DNA from: Mactra quadrangularis
Lineage: Eukaryota; Mollusca; Bivalvia; Venerida; Mactridae
DNA length: 64,000 nt
Reading direction: 5' to 3'
Assembly: GCA_025267735.1 (NCBI GenBank)
Contig: CM046311.1
Coordinates: 21,047,020 to 21,111,019 of the forward strand
Part shown: piece after piece, positions 49,682 through 62,890 of the stretch
Layout: each line of letters starts with the position of its first letter
Position numbering within the stretch: position 1 is the first letter of the stretch
Position numbers and translations under genes: made by a program
Notes under the pieces: model-generated
Seen by the model: only the letters and a program-made list of their open reading frames with translations
What the model was told of the DNA's origin: nothing
Databases searched by the model: none

Positions 49682-49712
49682 ACAGACATATTTAATGATC
49701 TTCCTTTCGTGG
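49682..49712 (+). CDS. Segment X, unit 4: splice borders intact
   Basis: Acceptor gccttttccag, 31 bases reading TDIFNDLPFV plus G, donor GTGG/GTATGA. Best-preserved X. It ends in phase 1, matching Y at 50132. Confidence 0.4.
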
Positions 49713-50131
49713 GTATGATATTTGACAACTGTGTCTATTAAGATCGGTCTTTACATACACTTGCAATGTTTCTTGTGTAGTTCCCAAAATGATTGATTAA
49801 TTATTGTTTGAAAAAAAAGAATTTCTTAGAAATGAGACAAATGTTTGCTGAAGCGTGTGTGAAGAAATATTCATATTTAGTTGGTTAAACGATAGACAAT
49901 AACTTATTGAAGTGTTACAAAATAAATGTAGAAATAAACAGAATCAACGATTACCTACTTGGTCGATGTTGCACGTCTTAACCTTAGTTGTGTTACTTCA
50001 ATTATCTATATCATGATCTAAAGTGAATGATCTATATCCGAGTAATGCGGGTTGGTCTAAAGACATACGCTACTAGGAAAATGTCATAGTTAATAACGGT
50101 GAAGACTTCATTATTACCAATTTCCGTCTAG

Positions 50132-50187
50132 TCACGTTACTTAAGACTTTTACTTCCGTAAAAGAAGTTATCACAGATCTATATTGG
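50132..50187 (+). CDS. Segment Y, unit 4
   Basis: 56 bases between gtctag and GTATGT, reading TLLKTFTSVKEVITDLYW. Unit 4 is the one unit besides unit 1 where X and Y both keep all borders, so a spliced X-Y product would be in frame. Confidence 0.45.
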
Positions 50188-53161
50188 GTATGTCATTGTT
50201 CATTTTCCAAATGGATTTTTTATACGTGACTACAAAAATTGTACCTTTAAAATACACATAACAGAATAGTTGGAAAAACCATACAACATGGACTGCATTT
50301 TTTAATGAATTTATCATTGATAATTGTTTTCACAATATAGTGAAGAAATTTGCATATTTGTAATAACACATTCTGGTATATTTGATACACTAGTAACATT
50401 GTCAAAAGTTAATTGTTAAATTTTTCTTTTAAGCCCTTAAAATGATTGCACATTAAAGGTTCTTGTATATTAATTAAATCAAAGCTTACGGCTTGTTTAA
50501 GGCAAGTTAATATGTTTTGAAGATTTAGCTTATGATGCCTTGTAATTGACACTTTGTAAAATCAGCACTGTGACTCAAGTCAATCGAGATCTGTGCATAA
50601 ACAATGTTGGTTTTACTGCATTGACGTCCATGTATTGACTCTGTACACTTTTGTATTACTGTTATAATTTTGTCCAGTTCTTCGTACTTGGAGTTTTGTG
50701 TCTAAGAATAGAAATACTTAATTATCTCAATTACCTTATCATAGTAATCAGTCATGTTCCGAAGTTCACTGAAGTTCAAGTTCAACAAACCAATTAAAAC
50801 TTAACTGTTTGTCAGTCTGATGAAATAGTTTATCGTGTGAATTGATTTTATAAAGAAAATGTAAAGGTTATAGTACGGTTTGTAGCATAATTATAATTAG
50901 AATTTTTAAAACAAGTAAACATGGTGCAAAAAAGGTCAACGCTAATTTTATTTATACACATGCATATATTTTTACTTAAGTGTGAATTCCTTTTTTTATT
51001 AACTGATAGATACGAATTAACCATTTTTACCTATTTAAAGAACATATTCACATACTATGTTCTTCATCGTATAATAGATAAACGACATTTGGTACCTCAA
51101 CCTCAAAATACTTTTTTTCATACACCTTGTAGCAACAACTCGTATATTATCACACAGAATAAAAATGAAACCGAAATTCTTATATGTTCGTGTTTAAATC
51201 AATAATACCCACATGCAAGTTTTGTAGCAGTTTGAATAACCCTCATATCATATCTTTTGGTTGATTTTTATTTGTTTCATTTAATGCTATTATTTCAGAA
51301 CCAATGGATTTGGCTATTATTTCTGATTTAAAAACACTGAGTGGGTATTTTTTATATTTGAGAATATCTTATCTAGCCTTCTGTACAGTTAGCGATTTTC
51401 GTTTTAAAGTGTTTGATTCAGCAACTCTTGCGTTACCTAATTCAAATAAGATGAATGACAAAATAGTGTTTTGACTGTCATTACCATTTGCATTATTATT
51501 AGTGAAAAACAAAACATACAACGGCAAAATTTTGGGGCTATTTGTACGTCAATTATACATCAGTGTATCATTTGTCTCTGGTTACCTATTTTTGCCATCA
51601 ATGTTAGTTACATTTTATTCGTCACTAAGGATTTAAAATGAAATACAATATTTGAAACTAAATATAATGGTAAAAAACAAATCTTTGGCAAAGTAGAAAT
51701 ATCAATAACATTGATGATATTTAATATCTAACCATTAACTCAATGTTTTTGTAAATTGGAAAATAAGATCACTTTCATGTCAAATAACGCTCTCTGCAAC
51801 AAACAAATAATCGCGTGATGGTTGCATAAGTTAGTAAGATTCAAATATAAAATAAAAATCAATATGTCAAAGTGACCCTACAATTTAAATTATCTTTAAG
51901 TTTACGTTTATATAAATGTTTTCTTGAACATCAAGTTTATGGCTTATTTGAGTCATCATTTTATTCTCCATGAGTGTTGATTCATAAAGTATTCTACAGA
52001 TGTAGCATTTAAGCATGTTTTGTATAAATAAGTGTCGACATTATGTTCAATGAGTGTTTTATTGCAAAACCCATAGTTTATTTAATAATTTGGTTATGAT
52101 AAATATATTTTACGTATAGAATGAATAAGGGATTGTCTCAAGAAGTTTGTCATGTATTTCATAAATGTGTATTTTCCCTGTGAAATGAAGTGATCAATTT
52201 TATAACGTTTTAAGTAAGCAGTCAACATGAATACTAAAGAAATAAAGACAATTTTGCCGTTTTGTATTCAACAATTATGTTTGATTTTATTTGCTTTCTT
52301 ATATTGAGTTGCTTTACTGCTCTGCATTTCCATAAAGTTGATTTAAAATTGATTTTTATGACTTGCTGGGAATGTCTTTTATTATAAATGATAAAACAAC
52401 TTCGTCAAACTGTGTTATAACCTCGTTATAAACACACATGGGTATCCGAATGTATTGCACGCAATACTCTACAAAGTTGGTTGTCTGTTTGATTATTTAT
52501 CTTCACTAACTTGCTATAATTGTTTCATTTCACAAGATGACTTTACAATTATCTTGTACTCTTTCTACATGTACTTAGTGAAACGCACCCTGAATGACAA
52601 TTTAAAATATTAATTCGATATTGATAAGAAAGCCATCATAACATACTGTTCAACAAAACTTTAAAACTAGTATATGTAAATTGTTTCTTGGTAAATACAC
52701 TTTATACAGCATTAGTAATTCAAGCTTAGTTCCTTCTTAACCAAATTAAGCTAACATAGGAATAAGATTTAGATTAGATTTACTTGTTTTCTTAAAACAC
52801 AACAACGGTGTTAACAGAAAATATTTGAACATTCATTTAGTTCAAACTATATGCGATATACTTGCACTAAGCTAGTTAAGACTCTACATAGCGAATGCAA
52901 AATGAAAACATTAATTTAGAAATTATTATATGCTTCTGTTACAAATATTCCATAATGCATAAATGAAATAATATGGCTAGTATTGCATAGCAATCATTGT
53001 GCTTCTAGCCTTCCAAATGTACACGAACTACACCCTAAAAAGCTAAAAAGAACAAAAGAGTAAATATTTCTTTAACCAGACAAATTGAAATTAGGTTTTG
53101 CAAATGGGTGCGGAAAATATACATTCTTTCAGTAAAAAAGGATTGAAACATAGTTAACGTC

Positions 53162-53197
53162 ATAGAGTTCAACACACAAACCTATTTTAGAAACTTT
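53162..53197 (+). pseudogene. Segment E1, unit 4: start codon lost
   Basis: ATA replaces ATG; reads EFNTQTYFRNF with GTGTGT at the donor position. Confidence 0.3.
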
Positions 53198-53499
53198 GTG
53201 TGTACATTTCAATCAAAATTATTTTAACCAGAATGTTAAACGTACACTTATCATTACTGTAATGGCAAAATTACTTAAAGAGAAAGATGCCTAAAAGATT
53301 AGACAGCTTGATTTATTTAATCGAAATCCTCCTGGAGAATAAATGGGATACGTTTACATTTACGTAGTAGTTTTAAATCAAATTAAAACATTTCATATCA
53401 CGGTAGCACAACAATAATGGAATCACTGTATAACAAAAAATACACCTTAAACTAAAAGCTTATTTAAATTGCTTCATGTCTTTAAGCTATTGTTTTCAG

Positions 53500-53590
53500 A
53501 TTGTCTGCGGGAGATATTTTTGTTTGTTTGAAATTTTGATGGATTTCAATAACCAGTATATACATTTGCGTGTAACATGAAAGTTATTTG
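53500..53590 (+). other. Segment Z, unit 4
   Basis: 91 bases with acceptor and GTATGTAAG donor. Phase 0 reads IVCGRYFCLFEILMDFNNQY and ends TGA near the 3' side; the other two frames stop earlier. Confidence 0.35.
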
Positions 53591-53910
53591 GTATGTAAGA
53601 GAAGAAAATTGTATATTGTATAGAATATATGTTGACATCAGATAGATGTATGATAAAAATTACACGATTTCTAAACTTTTTCGTATACTTAAATTCTTAT
53701 AGGCACGAGTTTGACTGTATGGGTCTAAATCACGAATGCGTAGCGTTCAGATGTTTATTGTTTTACAAGTGAGAGTAAAGTACATAATCAATTATCAACA
53801 TAAGTAAATGGTTTATTTCTGAGAAATGTGGATGATTATGCAGGCAGACGTTAAAAGGGAAATGACACAATTTATTATTATAGTGGCTTCACTTTATTTA
53901 TTTTTTTGTC

Positions 53911-54067
53911 TTATAAGTTTTCTGGACACTTTTCTATCACCAGTACTAACTTACCTTACCACTAGGCCGACAACTCATGTATAGGGAATGACCTACCGCG
54001 ACCGGGCGCGAACCCACGATTTCCGAATTCGAAGTCACACATGCTAACCACTACGCTACGGCCGCGG
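53911..54067 (-). mobile_element. tRNA-headed SINE, unit 4, tail deleted
   Basis: Head and body of the 33064 SINE remain. The tail and its left flank are gone, replaced by a T-rich run (ttatttatttttttgtc). Confidence 0.75.
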
Positions 54068-55610
54068 CTTAATTTAGTAATTAATGTGGTAATTTGATAT
54101 ATGACCTACTTTGCTGTAAAAAGCTTAATCAGAGACAACGTAAAGAATGATTTTATTAATTAAACAATCGATTGACGTAAACTGGTTTTTTTCACAACTT
54201 TAAAAACTTAATGTGTTCGACGACTTATCACAGTTTAGTTTGTGAATCTTTAATTTAATACATTTTCTTTGTTCACAGTAAACATTAGTGGTGGAAACTA
54301 AGTAATGTATTCTTTGATCCAAATTAAGTTAGTATAGAAACGTCTATTTGACGAAAACTGGTGTCTTCACAGCTTTGAAATTGTAATTCGTTCGACCACT
54401 AAACACTGTATAGTGTGTAAATCTCCTATTTAATATATTTTCTTAGTTTACTTTAGACATTTGAAATGGAAACTAAGTAATGTATTCTTTGATCCAATTT
54501 AAGTTAGCACAGAAATATATAGTTGCTTGAAATTAGATTTACTAATTTATGTGAAAAAAAAAACAACTGAACGAACATGGACATTTACACATTTAATCAG
54601 TTGAAACCAAATAAGACTAGGTTTCGTCCGATATTAGTTCTAAGTATGAGATTAAAATTTATTTTAGAAATCACACTAAAAGGGAAAACTAAAAAAGACA
54701 ATATATTTCAGGTATACTGTATCTTATTTAAGAAAACCAGTGTACACAAAATAAAATGAGTTTCGTCCGATATTAGTATGAGATTCAGAGTTATTTTAGA
54801 AAAACTAAAAAGTAAAACTGAATTACTTCCAATTATTGTAGGACAATAATTAAGGTATGCTTAATCTTGTTGTAGAAACGCACAAAACGATGAGTTAAGT
54901 TTAAGAGCATTATTGTTATAATTGTAATACAGGCTTAGGTCATGAAACTAGTGTTGGAACATAGGGTTCGATTTATTGTTACATTAGAATTGAAGTTATG
55001 GTAAGATTGTGTCCTAATGAGATAGATCTAGTATTGAGGTCACCATTGATTGTTGTATTTTGAAGACCAGTAAAATTGTTGCACTTTTCATCTACCTACA
55101 ATTTTGCATATGCCTCTTTTGGTGATCACACATTGCATTGATGAAGAATTTGAAAAAAATGAAACAAAACAGTTTGAATAATTAGAGGGATAACAATTTG
55201 CTGACTTCTGTCACATACTATCAATAGATAGTGTATTTTGTGAGGAGAATATCCTTGCAAACGGAAATAAATATTGATACAATATTTATTCATATTGTTT
55301 GATAATATCCTTATGTTTAAATAGCAAATCATGTTTCTATTGTCTCATAAAAGATAGTCTCACGAAAAGCACTTTTACTACAGTTCGTAGACAGCAAAGC
55401 ATGAGACTACAAGTTAATGGTAGTGACCATTTTATGTTTCCTCTGGAAATAAGCTTATTTATTAGACGCAATGATGCTTTGATATAGTTCCCAAAATAAA
55501 CAGACTAGCTTACCAGCCTATATAAAATATTTGCCATTTACACAAGAAATATCATAAAAAAGTTTAAACTGATAAAGAATCCAAAAATACAGTATATAAT
55601 ATGTTATATT

Positions 55611-56095
55611 TTAGCTCGACTTTACGAAGTAAATGGAGAGCTCTCCTTCTCGCCCTAGCATCGGCGTCCGCGTCCACATTTCTGATTAAAGTTTTTGTGC
55701 AGTAAAATATTGTTTAATATTACTTTTTTATTTCTTAAGGTATCAACTTTAAACTTAAAATATATGTTCCTTATGTTATCCCCTTGAACTTAGTTTTATT
55801 TAAAAAAATGTTTGTTTTTTCTGCAACTGTTTTATTTCTTTAGGTATTGACTTCAAACTTTAAGTATATGTTCCTTATTAACCACATCTCATATGACAAG
55901 GTTCATAACTCCAAATACATTTTTTTCAAAATTGTGTCCCATGAACTTAAAATTTTAAAGATTTTTTTACTTTAAATTTGTTAAGGTTGTATTTCAAAAT
56001 TTAAAAATATGTATGTTTCTTATCATCAACCAGATCTCCTGTGACAAATGCTTGCTTAGTCGAGCATGCTGTCTCCTCTGACAGCTCTTGTTTCA
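55611..56095 (+). repeat. Dispersed minisatellite-bearing repeat, unit 4
   Basis: Shortest forward copy, with about two and a half 160-bp blocks. Confidence 0.8.
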
Positions 56096-58203
56096 TAAAG
56101 ATTATAAATGATCTGTTCACAATACACTAAAATTATAACAATATTTTTTTTAAATAAAGCCTTCTTTGTTTAATTATGTATATTATATAGATTATGTTAC
56201 CATATGACCTTACTATTCATATATTTGTATGGAACTTGCGTATTAGAATTGCTAAAAAATGTTACCCTTGAATTTCAAAAGAATTCTATTTGTTCAGTAG
56301 CGAATTGTGATAGTTTTGTAAAATAAAACAGATGGTTACATAAAAACATTTATTCACTTGGATGACCCTATTTTGAGTAATTGAAACTCGTGTACATATG
56401 AACAATATAGATTGTGTTATGTTTAGCGTCAATTATGCCTCACAATATAACACTACAGAAAACGTCATAGACAAAGTGGAAGAAGAGCTAAGTATAAACA
56501 CGCTTATAGTTGTCGAATGACACTCTTTTAGACTAAATACGAATTGAAATTAAATTCAGTGTGTATTGTACATTTACGACACAAGTGAAATTTCTGTGTA
56601 ATCGCGCATTCGGCTTTGTAAATAAAGTCTGGCGCCTTTGACCTATATACTAAATTACATTACTCGACTAAAATACAAAGTGATCTATTGATTGTATGAG
56701 ATAGAAATATTTAACTTGTAAAATAGTTCGCTGCTGACACGAGAAGAACAATATTAAACGTTGTGAAGCAATTTAAATTCTTTATGTTCAGATGAAATGT
56801 GTTGATTTCATTTAGTCTGTCAAAATTAAATAGGAAAATGAATTGTTTGGTGTGATTTTAAACTGCACTATAATTTGATTGTTTCCTAATTCATCATCTT
56901 AGTGAGTTTTAATTTGATTCAACGATTAGTTTACTGCTTAGGCATAAACACATTCGGACAGAATATACGTTTAACAAATCGGTTTTTAAATGTTTGATTA
57001 TTTTTCAAGCTGTTGTATACATATACGACATAATACAAAATATGAAAATGTATAAAGCTTTTAAAACTGAATGAATAAAAAACCAGAGTCTTTATTTTTT
57101 AACCAAACATCTATCAGTTTTTTTTGTACAACTTTTCATCTTATGCTTGAACAGTTGTTTAAAGTTGGAACATTCCTTCTGTTTATTTGATAACTTCAGT
57201 TTTATGTATGACTATTAGTTCATGATCTTTGTTCGCTTAATATAGAGAGAGATGCTCATGAGAATGTCTTATCAAAACTTCACAATCGAGAAAGTAATAT
57301 CATTTGCAGCATTGTCAGACATTGAAATGTGCATGACGACCGAGCTGAGATTAAAATTCACACCAATGTTCCTGTTATACATATGTTGATACATTCTTTG
57401 CCTTAATCAGCCCACAACATGCGTAATAACACTTCCACTAGAACAAGAAAACTGTTTTAGTGTAGTTAATGCAGACTATATTTTCATTGTTGTAGCTTAG
57501 AGATGTTGTTTCAGACAGACATATTATATTTATTTCTGTTTTCCTATTATAGAAGTAATTCCTATAAGCAATTTGTTCCTTCGATCTTCTGTTAAATGTC
57601 TCAGTTTGTTTAAAATAACACCGTTACAGAATAAAAGGAAGGAAATAACTACCTAAAACGTTTAACAAGTTCTTATGTAAACGCAAGATGATATTGCATG
57701 GTTTTTTTTTAATTTATTGGAATGATTTAGGATTGCAAAATAATACTACAAGCATTTTGTAAAATGCACACGAGTAGGTATCATAACTACTGCACTAAAT
57801 ATAATTACTTTTAACCATATGGTATAATATAATATTGATTGAAAAATATGAATAATGCTAAAAGTGATGTAAAATTCTATATTGTAGCCAATGTTTTTTT
57901 AAATTATATCTGCTGTAGATATATAACGAATCTCATACTTGCTGAAGATTATGTACGTGTGATTACCATTATTATATTTTGTGGAACAGAATCTAAGAAT
58001 GATGCCAAGTTTTTAATTTTACGCCTGGTGTTGTAAGAGATAAATTTTAATAGTAATGAGTTTTGAATGAGAAGAAAGCTTACACAATGAGTTTTTTTTG
58101 ACACATGCATTTTTGTCAACGAGTGAAACGTGCCTTCTAGTGTCTAAATATGATATTCATAATTGTACTTTTATCTATGTGTTATCATAACGTTTACATT
58201 TTT

Positions 58204-58278
58204 GCGGGTTTAGTGAAAACGGTCGTAACTCAATATAAGAAAAGAGTGAGTTACGACCGTTTTGTGATAAACCCGCGA
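58204..58278. mobile_element. Foldback insert, unit 5
   Basis: Same element as 26457. Outer arms GCGGGTTTA and TAAACCCGC are perfect here. Confidence 0.65.
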
Positions 58279-59339
58279 GATATAAATTGGAACAATGTCA
58301 ATGAGGAAACGATTAAGCAATTTCTAATAGTGTGTGTATGTACGGCATGAAGGTTTCTGTACACACTCTTATCTATATTTGACATAAAAGGTGAATGCCA
58401 TATTGATTAGTATAATTATATACTAGACATTTTCGTTCTAACTGTTTGTTTATAATAAAGTTAATATTGATGTATCATACTCTTATTCCCGGTTGACTAC
58501 CTCATACGAGTGTTGTTTATTTGTCTACGGAACAACTCCCCGTTGATTTTTTTTCACAAAACCATGTATGTACAATTGGACAAAACCAGAGCTTAAATAC
58601 ATATATATGATTTAATTGACAAACTACGATCCATATTTCATTGAAAACTCAAATGTAAGGATCGAATGAAGTTAGAAAAATTGTTTATGTCTCTAACAAT
58701 GAAACTGAATGCTGACAGATACACCTATTGACATGACGTCTACGGAACATCCTTATTCCTTCGTATAAGATCGAGTGTCAAATAGAGTCATTTACAAACG
58801 TCAGATAATGAAAGTGGAATTTATAAATATAGTGTGGGCAGACTTTGCTGCAAGTCTAACATAAGAAAACTCATAAATTTTCAAATACATTCCAGATGTT
58901 CTCCTGAATCCAACGTAGATATGCTAGTTGGTACTGTAACTGTACTAAATTATATATATATATATCAATTGCAATCGAATATCCTATCGACTTTTGAGCA
59001 TACTGGTATTTTTCTCATACTCCATTTACCAGGATCAGACAAAGTATTTTGTTATCAAAAAATATGAAAACAGTTATGTCATTAGCTTAAGTGTTTAAAA
59101 GTATTTGAAGAATAAAATTAAGTTATCATGATAAAGCAATTATCTGTTGATATCAAGACAAGAACATGAATTCTATAAAACAATACATGGTTTAAAATTA
59201 TATGAGATGACACTTTACCTATACATGTGTAACAAATGCAATTTGTACGTCTACTAATTGAAACTCAAATATGGTTGTTTCAAAACAACTAAAACCATGC
59301 GTTCATTGAATTTGAACTTGCGTTCATTGCCATTTCCAG

Positions 59340-59370
59340 ACTGACACTTTTAATGATCTTCCTTTCGTTA
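59340..59370 (+). pseudogene. Segment X, unit 5: donor lost
   Basis: Reads TDTFNDLPFV, the likely ancestral peptide, but the donor position reads TTAGAACG. Confidence 0.3.
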
Positions 59371-59795
59371 GAACGATTTATGACAACTGCATCCATTAAG
59401 ATCTGTCTTTACATACACTCGCAATGTTTCTTGTGTAGTTCCTTATATAATTGATTAATAATGGTTTGGAAAAAAAGAATTTCTTCAAACTGATACAAGA
59501 GTGTTTATATAAGCGTGTGTGAAGAAATATTCATATTTAGTTGGATAGACGATAGACACGAACTTATTGAAGTGTTACAAAATACATGTATAAATAAACA
59601 GGAACAACGATTACATACTTGGTCGATGTTGCACGTCATAATCTTAGTTGTGTTACTTAAATTATTTATATCATGATCTTAAGTGAATGATCTATATCCG
59701 AGTAATGCCGTCTGGTCTATAGACATACGCTAGCTAATAGGAAAATGTCATAGTTAATAATGGTGATAACTTTAGTATTACCAATTTTCGTCTAG

Positions 59796-59851
59796 CCACG
59801 TTACATATGATAGTTACTTCCGTAAAAGAAGTTATCACAGATCTGTATTGG
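59796..59851 (+). CDS. Segment Y, unit 5
   Basis: 56 bases, cgtctag acceptor, GTATGT donor. Reads TLHMIVTSVKEVITDLYW. Confidence 0.45.
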
Positions 59852-62588
59852 GTATGTCATTGTTCTTTTTCCAAATGGATTTTTTAAACATGACTACAAA
59901 AATTGTACCTTTAAAATACACTAAACAGAATAGTTGGAAAACCATACAACATGAACTGCATTTCTAAATAAATTTATCATTGAAATACTTATATGTTCTT
60001 GTATTGATTTAATAATACCCTCATTACAGTTTTGTAGCAGTTGGAAAAACGACATATTATATCCTTTGGCTGATTTTAAATTGTTTCAAATGGTGCTATA
60101 GTATCAAATGTAATGTACTTGGCTATTATTTTTGATTTTCAAAAACTAAATGAGTTTTTTTATTTAAAATATCTTATCAAACTTTTGTTCTTCATGTATC
60201 ACCGATTTTTGGTAACAAACCAAACCTATAAAACTGTTTGATATAGTTAATTGGTAATATCTGAATGACGATAAGATTTATGACTCAATACTGTTTTGAC
60301 AGTCATCACCGTTTGCAGTATTACTAGTGAAAAAAAAACACACAAGAGACGATATTCTAAACTTTTCAGACAATTTTATCCTCTGCATCAAATTACCAAC
60401 ATCTAAAACGCATTCAATGAAGTTCGACAATTCAATAAGAAGATAAATGCTGTTTAAATTTTCAGGGAGTGTAATGACTGTTTATATGCCAAATTTTATT
60501 CCCCTGTTAGATTGTTTATAAGTATAATATGGATGTATATATATAATGAATTTGACATGACTGTAAAAATTGAATGATCACTAAATTATAAGCAGATACA
60601 AAATGACATGGATTTTAATATCACGTATACAAGGCAGAAGACATTACTATTACAAGTATTTCATATCAAAACGGCAAGACTGATGTAATATATTGAACTC
60701 CCCTATTGACGTATAAAAGGGTTTATATTTGTCGGAAAGTTTATATATTGAAAGTATTAACAACCCTCAGACGTTTCGGTTGTTAATGTGTTTTGTGTGG
60801 TTGGGTTATTGAGTTTGACAAACCGTTAATTTGGTCACTTATTAAACTAATACTTACACGTATAAAAATATCCCCATTTCATTGTAACTTATGATATTTT
60901 ACAGTCAGTTTACTGTTACATTGTTTGCATTATGTAAAATGTTTGCAACATCTCTTTATGTAAGATATTTGCATTTTAGTGCATGATTACTTCCGGCTCA
61001 CCAAAGCAAGGCTACATTTTAATTGCATTTTCAACGTGACTAAGGGTTTAAAATGAAAATATAAAATTATCATTTACAATTATAATACTTGTACAAAAGT
61101 ACAAAGATAATTTGTTTGGCAAAGAAAACATACCAACTACATTGATGATACTTTATATCAAACCATTTACAAAATGTTTATATAAATTTGACAATTGCAT
61201 AGCTCATGTGCCAAATACCGTTCTTCAACAAACAAATAAAATTGCATAATGGCTGTATAAGCTTGAAATATTCAAATATAAAATATAAATTAATATGTCA
61301 AAGTGTCCCTACAATTTAAATTCTCTTTAAGTTTACGTTTATATAAATGTTTTCCTGAACATCAAGTTTATGGCTTTACTTGAGTCATCATTTTATTCTC
61401 CATGAGTGTTATTTGATTTATTATGTATTCTACAGTTGTAGCATGTTGTGTATGAATAAATGTCGACATTATGTTCAATGTGTGTTTTATTGTTATATCT
61501 ATAGTATAATAATTTGGTTGTGGTAAATACTCTCCGTATAGAATGAATAAAGGATTGTCTCAAGAAGTTTGCCATGTATTTCATAAATGCGTGTTTTCCC
61601 TGTGAATTGAAGTGATTAATTTCATAACGATTTAAGTAAGCAGCCTGCATGAATACAAAAGAAATTAGGACCAGTTTGCCTTTTTGTATTTGACATTTAT
61701 GTTTGATTTTATTTGCTTTCTTATAGTAAGATGCTTTACTGATCTGCATTTCCTGATAGTTGATTTAAAATTGATTTTTATGACTTGCTGGGAATGTCTT
61801 TTATTATAAATGATAACACAACTTCATCAAACTGTGTTATAACCTCGTTATAAACACACATGGGTTGCCGAATGAATTAAACGCAATACTCTACAAAGTT
61901 GGTTGTCTATTTGATTATTTATCTTCACTAACTTGCTATAATTGTTTCATTTCACAGGATGACTTTACAATTATCTTGTACTCTTTCTACATGTACTTAG
62001 TGAAACGCACCCTGTATGACAAGTCAAAATATTAAATCAAATATTGAATCAAGTTTTGAGGAAAGCCATCATAACATACTGCTCAATAAAACTTTAAAAC
62101 TGGTATATGTAACTTGTTTCTTGGTAAATAACCTTTATACAGCATCGGTAATTGAAGCTTAGCTCCTTCTTAACCAAATTAAGCCTACATAGAAATTAGA
62201 TTTAGATTAGATTTACTGGTTTTCTTAAAACACAACAACAGTGTTAACAGAAAACATTTGAATATTCACTTAGTTCTTACTATATGCGATATACTTGTCA
62301 TAAGCTAGTAAAGATTCTACATAGCGAATGCAAGATGAAAACATCAATTTAAAAATTATGACATGCTTCTGTAACAAATATTCCATAAATATATAAATGA
62401 AATAATATGACTAGTATTGCATAGCAAAACATTGTGCTGCTAGCCTTCCAAATGTACACGAACTACACCCTAAAAAGAACAAAAGAGTAAATATTTCTTT
62501 ACCCAGACAAATTGAAATTACGTTTTGCAAATGGGTGCGGATAATATACACTCTTTCAGTAAAAAAGGATTGTTACATAGTTAACGTC

Positions 62589-62624
62589 ATGGAGTTCAGT
62601 GCACAAACCCATTTTAGAAACTTT
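62589..62624 (+). CDS. Segment E1, unit 5
   Basis: ATG, MEFSAQTHFRNF, then GTATGA. Confidence 0.3.
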
Positions 62625-62890
62625 GTATGAACATATCAATCAAATATATTTTAACCAGAATGTTAAACGTACACTTATCTTTACTGTAATGGCAAATTAC
62701 TTAAAGAAAAAGATGCCTAAAAGATTAGACAGCTTGATTTATTAAATTAAAATCCTCTTAGAGAATAAATGGGATACGTTTACTATTACGTAGTAGTTTT
62801 AAATCAAATTAAAACAATTCTTATCACGGTAGCACACCAATAATGGAATCACTGCATAACAAAAATACACCTTAAACTAAAACTTTTCAG

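Larger units (their letters stand above)
46049..57188 (+). repeat. Array unit 4, truncated at its left end
   Basis: Starts at aataccagtatttgattgta, matching about 14466 in unit 1. It lacks the 77-bp foldback, like unit 1, and keeps the 16300-16600 block of unit 1 that units 2, 3 and 5 have lost. It has private insertions at 46474, 46979 and 48827. Its 51.3-kb part resembles the detached fragment at 4-5 kb. Confidence 0.9.

Noticed and set aside
18554..51205. 118- and 94-codon frames in units 1 and 4 sharing TYLKNI and ETEILICSC
   Set aside because: The middle parts are in different frames, units 2, 3 and the detached fragment have stops, and composition is that of random AT-rich DNA.
23120..55332. 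Minus-strand open frames in four units sharing a core like LQGYSPHKIH and QQIVIPL
   Set aside because: Aligned codons differ mostly by replacement changes, the ends differ by frameshifts, and unit 3 changes the core heavily. It fits chance open frames in duplicated DNA rather than a conserved gene.
58948..58966. Short (AT)n microsatellite
   Set aside because: Under 20 bp and unremarkable in AT-rich DNA.
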